Shown here: piece after piece, positions 61,019 to 64,000 of the stretch
How the letters are laid out: every line of letters begins with the position of its first letter
Position numbering within the stretch: position 1 is the first letter of the stretch
Assembly (NCBI RefSeq): GCF_003054325.1
Contig: NZ_QBKU01000006.1
Location: forward strand, 207,932 to 271,931
Direction of reading: 5' to 3'
Source of the DNA: Sulfitobacter mediterraneus
GTDB taxonomy: Bacteria; Pseudomonadota; Alphaproteobacteria; Rhodobacterales; Rhodobacteraceae
DNA: 64,000 bases
Position numbers and translations under genes: made by a program
Notes under the pieces: generated by a model
The model's database searches: none
Seen by the model: only the letters and a program-made list of their open reading frames with translations
Told to the model about the DNA's origin: nothing

Positions 61019-63803
61019 GTTGCCCGCACAAACCGCAATAAACACCGGATCAGGCGCAGTGACCACGCTGCGCCTGATTTGCGATCCGGCCTTGATTGTC
61101 GATCCGCCCGCCGTGATTGCCGCAATCGAAGCCGCCTGCGCCGATCTTGACCCCGCCGGCCAACGCGCCGCCGCTGTGGCGATTTTGCGCGACGTGCAAA
61201 AACAGGGCCGCAGCACCATTGCCGAGGCATTTGCAAAAGCGCCCTTTGATGCGCGCGGCATGACGCGAGCCTATACCTATTTGACCGACACTTTGGTGCG
61301 TAGCACCATGCATGTCGCCACACAGTTGCTGCATCTCAAACCCAACCCGACCGAAGGCGAACGGCTTTCGGTGATTGGTGTAGGCGGCTATGGCCGGGGG
61401 GAAATGGCGCCGTTTTCGGATGTCGATCTGCTGTTCTTGATCCCATACAAAGCCACAGCATGGTCCGAAAGCGTGATCGAAAGCATGCTGTATATCCTGT
61501 GGGATCTAAAGCTCAAGGTTGGCCACGCAACGCGCAGCATTGCCGATTGTGTGCGTCTTGGCACCGAAGATTACACCATCCAGACCGCATTGCTGGAACA
61601 GCGGTTCATCATTGGTGATACTGGGTTGGCGACGGAATTGCATGACACGCTGGCCCGTGAATTGTTTTCTGCCAAGGGCCGCGCCTTTATCGAAGCCAAA
61701 CTGGAGGAACGCGACAACCGCCACCTCAAACAGGGCGAGCGTTATGTGGTGGAGCCGAACGTCAAAGAGGGCAAAGGCGGGCTGCGCGACCTGCATTCGC
61801 TGTTCTGGATCGCCAAGTTCATCTACGAGGTCGAGAATATCGCCGATCTGGTGGACAAGGGCGTGTTTCGCCCCGATGAGTTTGAAACCTTCCGCGCCGC
61901 TGAGGAGTTTCTGTGGGCTGTGCGCGGGCATTTGCACCTGCTAACGGGGCGCGCGACTGAACAGTTGACCTTTGACATGCAGGTTCAGGTCGCCCAAGCG
62001 CTGGGATACAACGACACCGCAGGCCGCCGTGCCGTCGAGGTCTTTATGCAGGCCTATTTCCGCTATGCGACGGCTGTGGGTGATCTGACGCGGATTTTCC
62101 TGACCGGGCTGGAGGCAATCCACCTCAAGGCAGAACCGCTGCTTGAGCGGATATTCCGCCGACGCCCCCGTATTCGCAAAGGATATGAGGTGGTGCACAA
62201 CCGCATCTCAGTCACCGATGAGGCGGAGTTTCTGTCAGACAAGCTGAACCTGCTGCGGATCTTTGAAGAGGCCCTGCGCACGGGGATGTTGATCCATCCC
62301 GATGCCATGCGGCTGATCAAGGCGAACTTGAATCTGATCGATGACAGTATGCGCCACGAACCCGAGGCGCGGCGGATATTTCATGATCTGCTGCTCAAAC
62401 ACGGCAACCCGGAACGGGCGCTGCGCCGGATGAATGAACTGGGCGTTCTGTCTGCGTTTATCCCCGAATTCGAGCCGATTGTGGCGATGATGCAGTTCAA
62501 TATGTATCACAGTTACACCGTCGATGAGCATACGATCCAATGCATCGCAAACCTTGCCCGGATTGAGCGGGGAGAGCTGGAAGAGGAGTTGCCCATCGCA
62601 TCCTCGATCCTGCAACGCGGGGTCAATCGCAAGGTTCTTTACATCGCGCTGCTGCTGCATGACATCGGCAAAGGACGACCTGAGGATCACTCCATTCTGG
62701 GTGCAAAGATCGTGCGCAAGGTGGCGCCGCGATTGGGGTTGAAACCGGATGAGGTGGACACCATTGAATGGCTGGTGCGTTATCACCTGTTGATGTCCGA
62801 TATGGCACAAAAGCGCGATATCGCCGACCCGCGCACGGTGCGTGATTTTGCCAAAGCGGTGCGCACGGTCAAACGGTTGGAACTGCTGTGTGTTTTGACG
62901 GTCTGTGACATTCGCGGCGTTGGACCGAACACCTGGAACAACTGGAAGGCCGTTTTGATCCGGGGGCTGTACAACCAGACCGAACGGGCGCTTGAGACCG
63001 GGCTGGAAGATCTCAATCGTGCCAACCGTGGCGCAGAGGCCAAAAAGACGTTGCGCGAAGCGCTCAAAGACTGGCCGCGCAAGGCGTTGCAGACCGAAAC
63101 CGGGCGGCATTACGACCCCTATTGGCAGGGCCTGCATGTCACCGCTCATGTCGCCTTTGCCGAATTGCTGCGCGACATTGGCGAGGACGTGGTGCGCATT
63201 GATCTGCACCCTGACGATGACCGCGACGCCACCCGTGCCTGTTTCGTGATGCCGGATCATCCGGGCATCTTTTCACGTCTCGCGGGGGCACTGGCGTTGG
63301 TGGGTGCCAATGTGGTTGATGCCCGTAGCTATACGACCAAAGACGGCTATGTGACCGATGCCTTCTGGATACAAGACGCCGATGGCAACGCCTATGAGGC
63401 GGCGCGGCTGCCACGGCTGCGACAAGTCATTGAAAAGACGCTGCGCGGCGAGGTTGTCGCCCGTGAGGCGCTCAAATCCCGCGACAAGGTTAAGAAGCGC
63501 GAAAAAGCCTTTCGGGTGCCGACCCATATCACCTTTGATAATGAAGGCTCAGAGATCTACACGATCATCGAGGTGGACACCCGCGACCGTCCCGGATTGC
63601 TGTATGATCTGGCGCGGACACTGGCGGATTCAAACGTCTATATCGCCAATGCCGTGATCGCGACCTATGGCGAACAGGTGGTTGATACCTTCTATGTCAA
63701 AGATATGTTCGGCTTGAAGTACTATTCCGAAAGCAAGCAACGCACCTTGGAAAAACGTCTTCGCCAAGCGATCACAGAGGGCGTGGAGCGGGCGCAGGCC
63801 TAA
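60984..63803 (+). CDS. glnD: PII uridylyltransferase / uridylyl-removing enzyme
   Basis: A 939-residue (or 927 from the TTG at 61020) nitrogen sensor that adds and removes UMP on PII proteins. The nucleotidyltransferase site is VGGYGRGEMAPFSDVDLLFL, the HD domain has ALLLHDIGKGRPEDHS, and two ACT domains cover about residues 755-939 (PGIFSRLAGALALVGAN and RPGLLYDLARTLADSNV). The first start overlaps the LpoA-like gene by 35 bases and neither start has a clear ribosome-binding site, so the 5' end is uncertain. It responds to glutamine. Confidence 0.93.
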   Translation: MRRSPLVGPGSELPAQTAINTGSGAVTTLRLICDPALIVDPPAVIAAIEAACADLDPAGQRAAAVAILRDVQKQGRSTIAEAFAKAPFDARGMTRAYTYLTDTLVRSTMHVATQLLHLKPNPTEGERLSVIGVGGYGRGEMAPFSDVDLLFLIPYKATAWSESVIESMLYILWDLKLKVGHATRSIADCVRLGTEDYTIQTALLEQRFIIGDTGLATELHDTLARELFSAKGRAFIEAKLEERDNRHLKQGERYVVEPNVKEGKGGLRDLHSLFWIAKFIYEVENIADLVDKGVFRPDEFETFRAAEEFLWAVRGHLHLLTGRATEQLTFDMQVQVAQALGYNDTAGRRAVEVFMQAYFRYATAVGDLTRIFLTGLEAIHLKAEPLLERIFRRRPRIRKGYEVVHNRISVTDEAEFLSDKLNLLRIFEEALRTGMLIHPDAMRLIKANLNLIDDSMRHEPEARRIFHDLLLKHGNPERALRRMNELGVLSAFIPEFEPIVAMMQFNMYHSYTVDEHTIQCIANLARIERGELEEELPIASSILQRGVNRKVLYIALLLHDIGKGRPEDHSILGAKIVRKVAPRLGLKPDEVDTIEWLVRYHLLMSDMAQKRDIADPRTVRDFAKAVRTVKRLELLCVLTVCDIRGVGPNTWNNWKAVLIRGLYNQTERALETGLEDLNRANRGAEAKKTLREALKDWPRKALQTETGRHYDPYWQGLHVTAHVAFAELLRDIGEDVVRIDLHPDDDRDATRACFVMPDHPGIFSRLAGALALVGANVVDARSYTTKDGYVTDAFWIQDADGNAYEAARLPRLRQVIEKTLRGEVVAREALKSRDKVKKREKAFRVPTHITFDNEGSEIYTIIEVDTRDRPGLLYDLARTLADSNVYIANAVIATYGEQVVDTFYVKDMFGLKYYSESKQRTLEKRLRQAITEGVERAQA

Positions 63804-63905
63804 GATTTTTTGCGGCCACTGCGCACCCAAACCTCACGAAAATCATCGCTGAAATTGCGCGCAGAACACCTTTTTACCAAAGGGTTTGGGGGGAATTCTG
63901 CCTTG
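63804..63905. other. Gap between glnD and the IS end
   Basis: About 100 bases with no gene. There is a T run after the glnD stop, without a convincing stem, and an imperfect far-apart ACCCAAACC/GGTTTGGG pair (about 63825-63833 and 63883-63891). Confidence 0.4.
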
Positions 63906-64000
63906 TGACCTGCTCCCCTGAAACGTCCGGTGTTTTGAGTTAGCCTGTTCTCCAACAAGGAGACAGACGATGAAGAGAAGCCGTTTCAGTGAAGAGCAAA
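63906..64000 (+). mobile_element. Left end of an IS3-family insertion sequence, truncated by the window
   Basis: TGACCTGCTCCCCTGAAACG at 63906-63925 looks like the outer terminal inverted repeat of an IS3-family (IS407-like) element. It is followed about 45 bases later by a transposase OrfA start with its own AAGGAG. The right end and target duplication are outside the window. Confidence 0.75.
63970..64000 (+). CDS. IS3-family transposase OrfA, N-terminal fragment
   Basis: The ten visible codons read MKRSRFSEEQ, the standard opening of IS3-family OrfA proteins (helix-turn-helix of the transposase). AAGGAG lies 7 bases before the ATG at 63970. The rest of the gene is beyond the right edge. 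IS3 elements usually express OrfAB by a programmed frameshift. Confidence 0.85.
   Translation, partial: MKRSRFSEEQ

Overview
The window is a gene-dense chromosomal segment from an alphaproteobacterium, most likely a marine Rhodobacteraceae (Roseobacter group). The evidence is gene content: a reductive pyrimidine-degradation cluster with a RutR regulator, a gcvTHP operon behind a tandem glycine riboswitch, an mreBCD-mrdA-rodA block, an iron-sulfur PhrB-type photolyase, a short-form GltX and an RpoH sigma factor. About 68 protein genes are supported. I see no tRNA, rRNA, CRISPR array, prophage or defence island. The only mobile DNA is the left end of an IS3-family element at the right edge.

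Region by region. 1-1.85 kb: partial response regulator, cold-shock protein, L,D-transpeptidase. 1.86-12.6 kb: pyrimidine catabolism. One seven-gene minus-strand operon (zinc amidohydrolase, unknown small protein, dihydropyrimidinase, four-gene NMT1-type ABC transporter) and a preT-preA unit carry the route uracil/thymine to dihydropyrimidine to N-carbamoyl-beta-amino acid to beta-amino acid. A divergent TetR gene is recognisably rutR, and two matching palindromes lie in front of the two units. 12.7-19.4 kb: methyltransferase, Rid-family protein, a SRAP protein lacking its catalytic Cys2, tesA, an ABC-FtsX pair and an inositol-monophosphatase-type enzyme. 19.5-24.2 kb: glycine cleavage gcvT-gcvH-gcvP with a two-aptamer riboswitch and an 18-bp palindrome upstream. 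24.2-35.1 kb: housekeeping and small enzymes (MATE transporter, gltX, an 18-repeat MORN protein, nadE, esterase, ArsR-type regulator, NIPSNAP/monooxygenase pair, thioesterase). 35.1-40.1 kb: photolyase-SDR pair, a leucine leader peptide with attenuator in front of leuA, and a glyoxalase-like gene. 40.2-45.9 kb: cell-shape operon. 45.9-54.3 kb: VOC protein, GhrA-type reductase, M3 peptidase, ThiF-like protein, dut, coaBC, rpoH, cobU-cobC. 54.3-64 kb: GST, comM, hydrolase, gshB, yraN, rsmI, LpoA-like lipoprotein, glnD, IS3 end.

Non-coding structure stands out. Four intergenic gaps (about 6983-7027, 22335-22380, 39161-39243, 39407-39486) share one architecture: stop codon, GC-rich hairpin(s), then an AT-rich block resembling GGAATATTTTTGGCC with an AAAAGAAG tail. 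Two further gaps carry a hairpin-poor variant. The leuA leader reads as a complete ribosome-stalling attenuator with a near-leaderless start, mutually exclusive structures and a U-tract. All functional claims come from motif reading and family knowledge; no database search was run.
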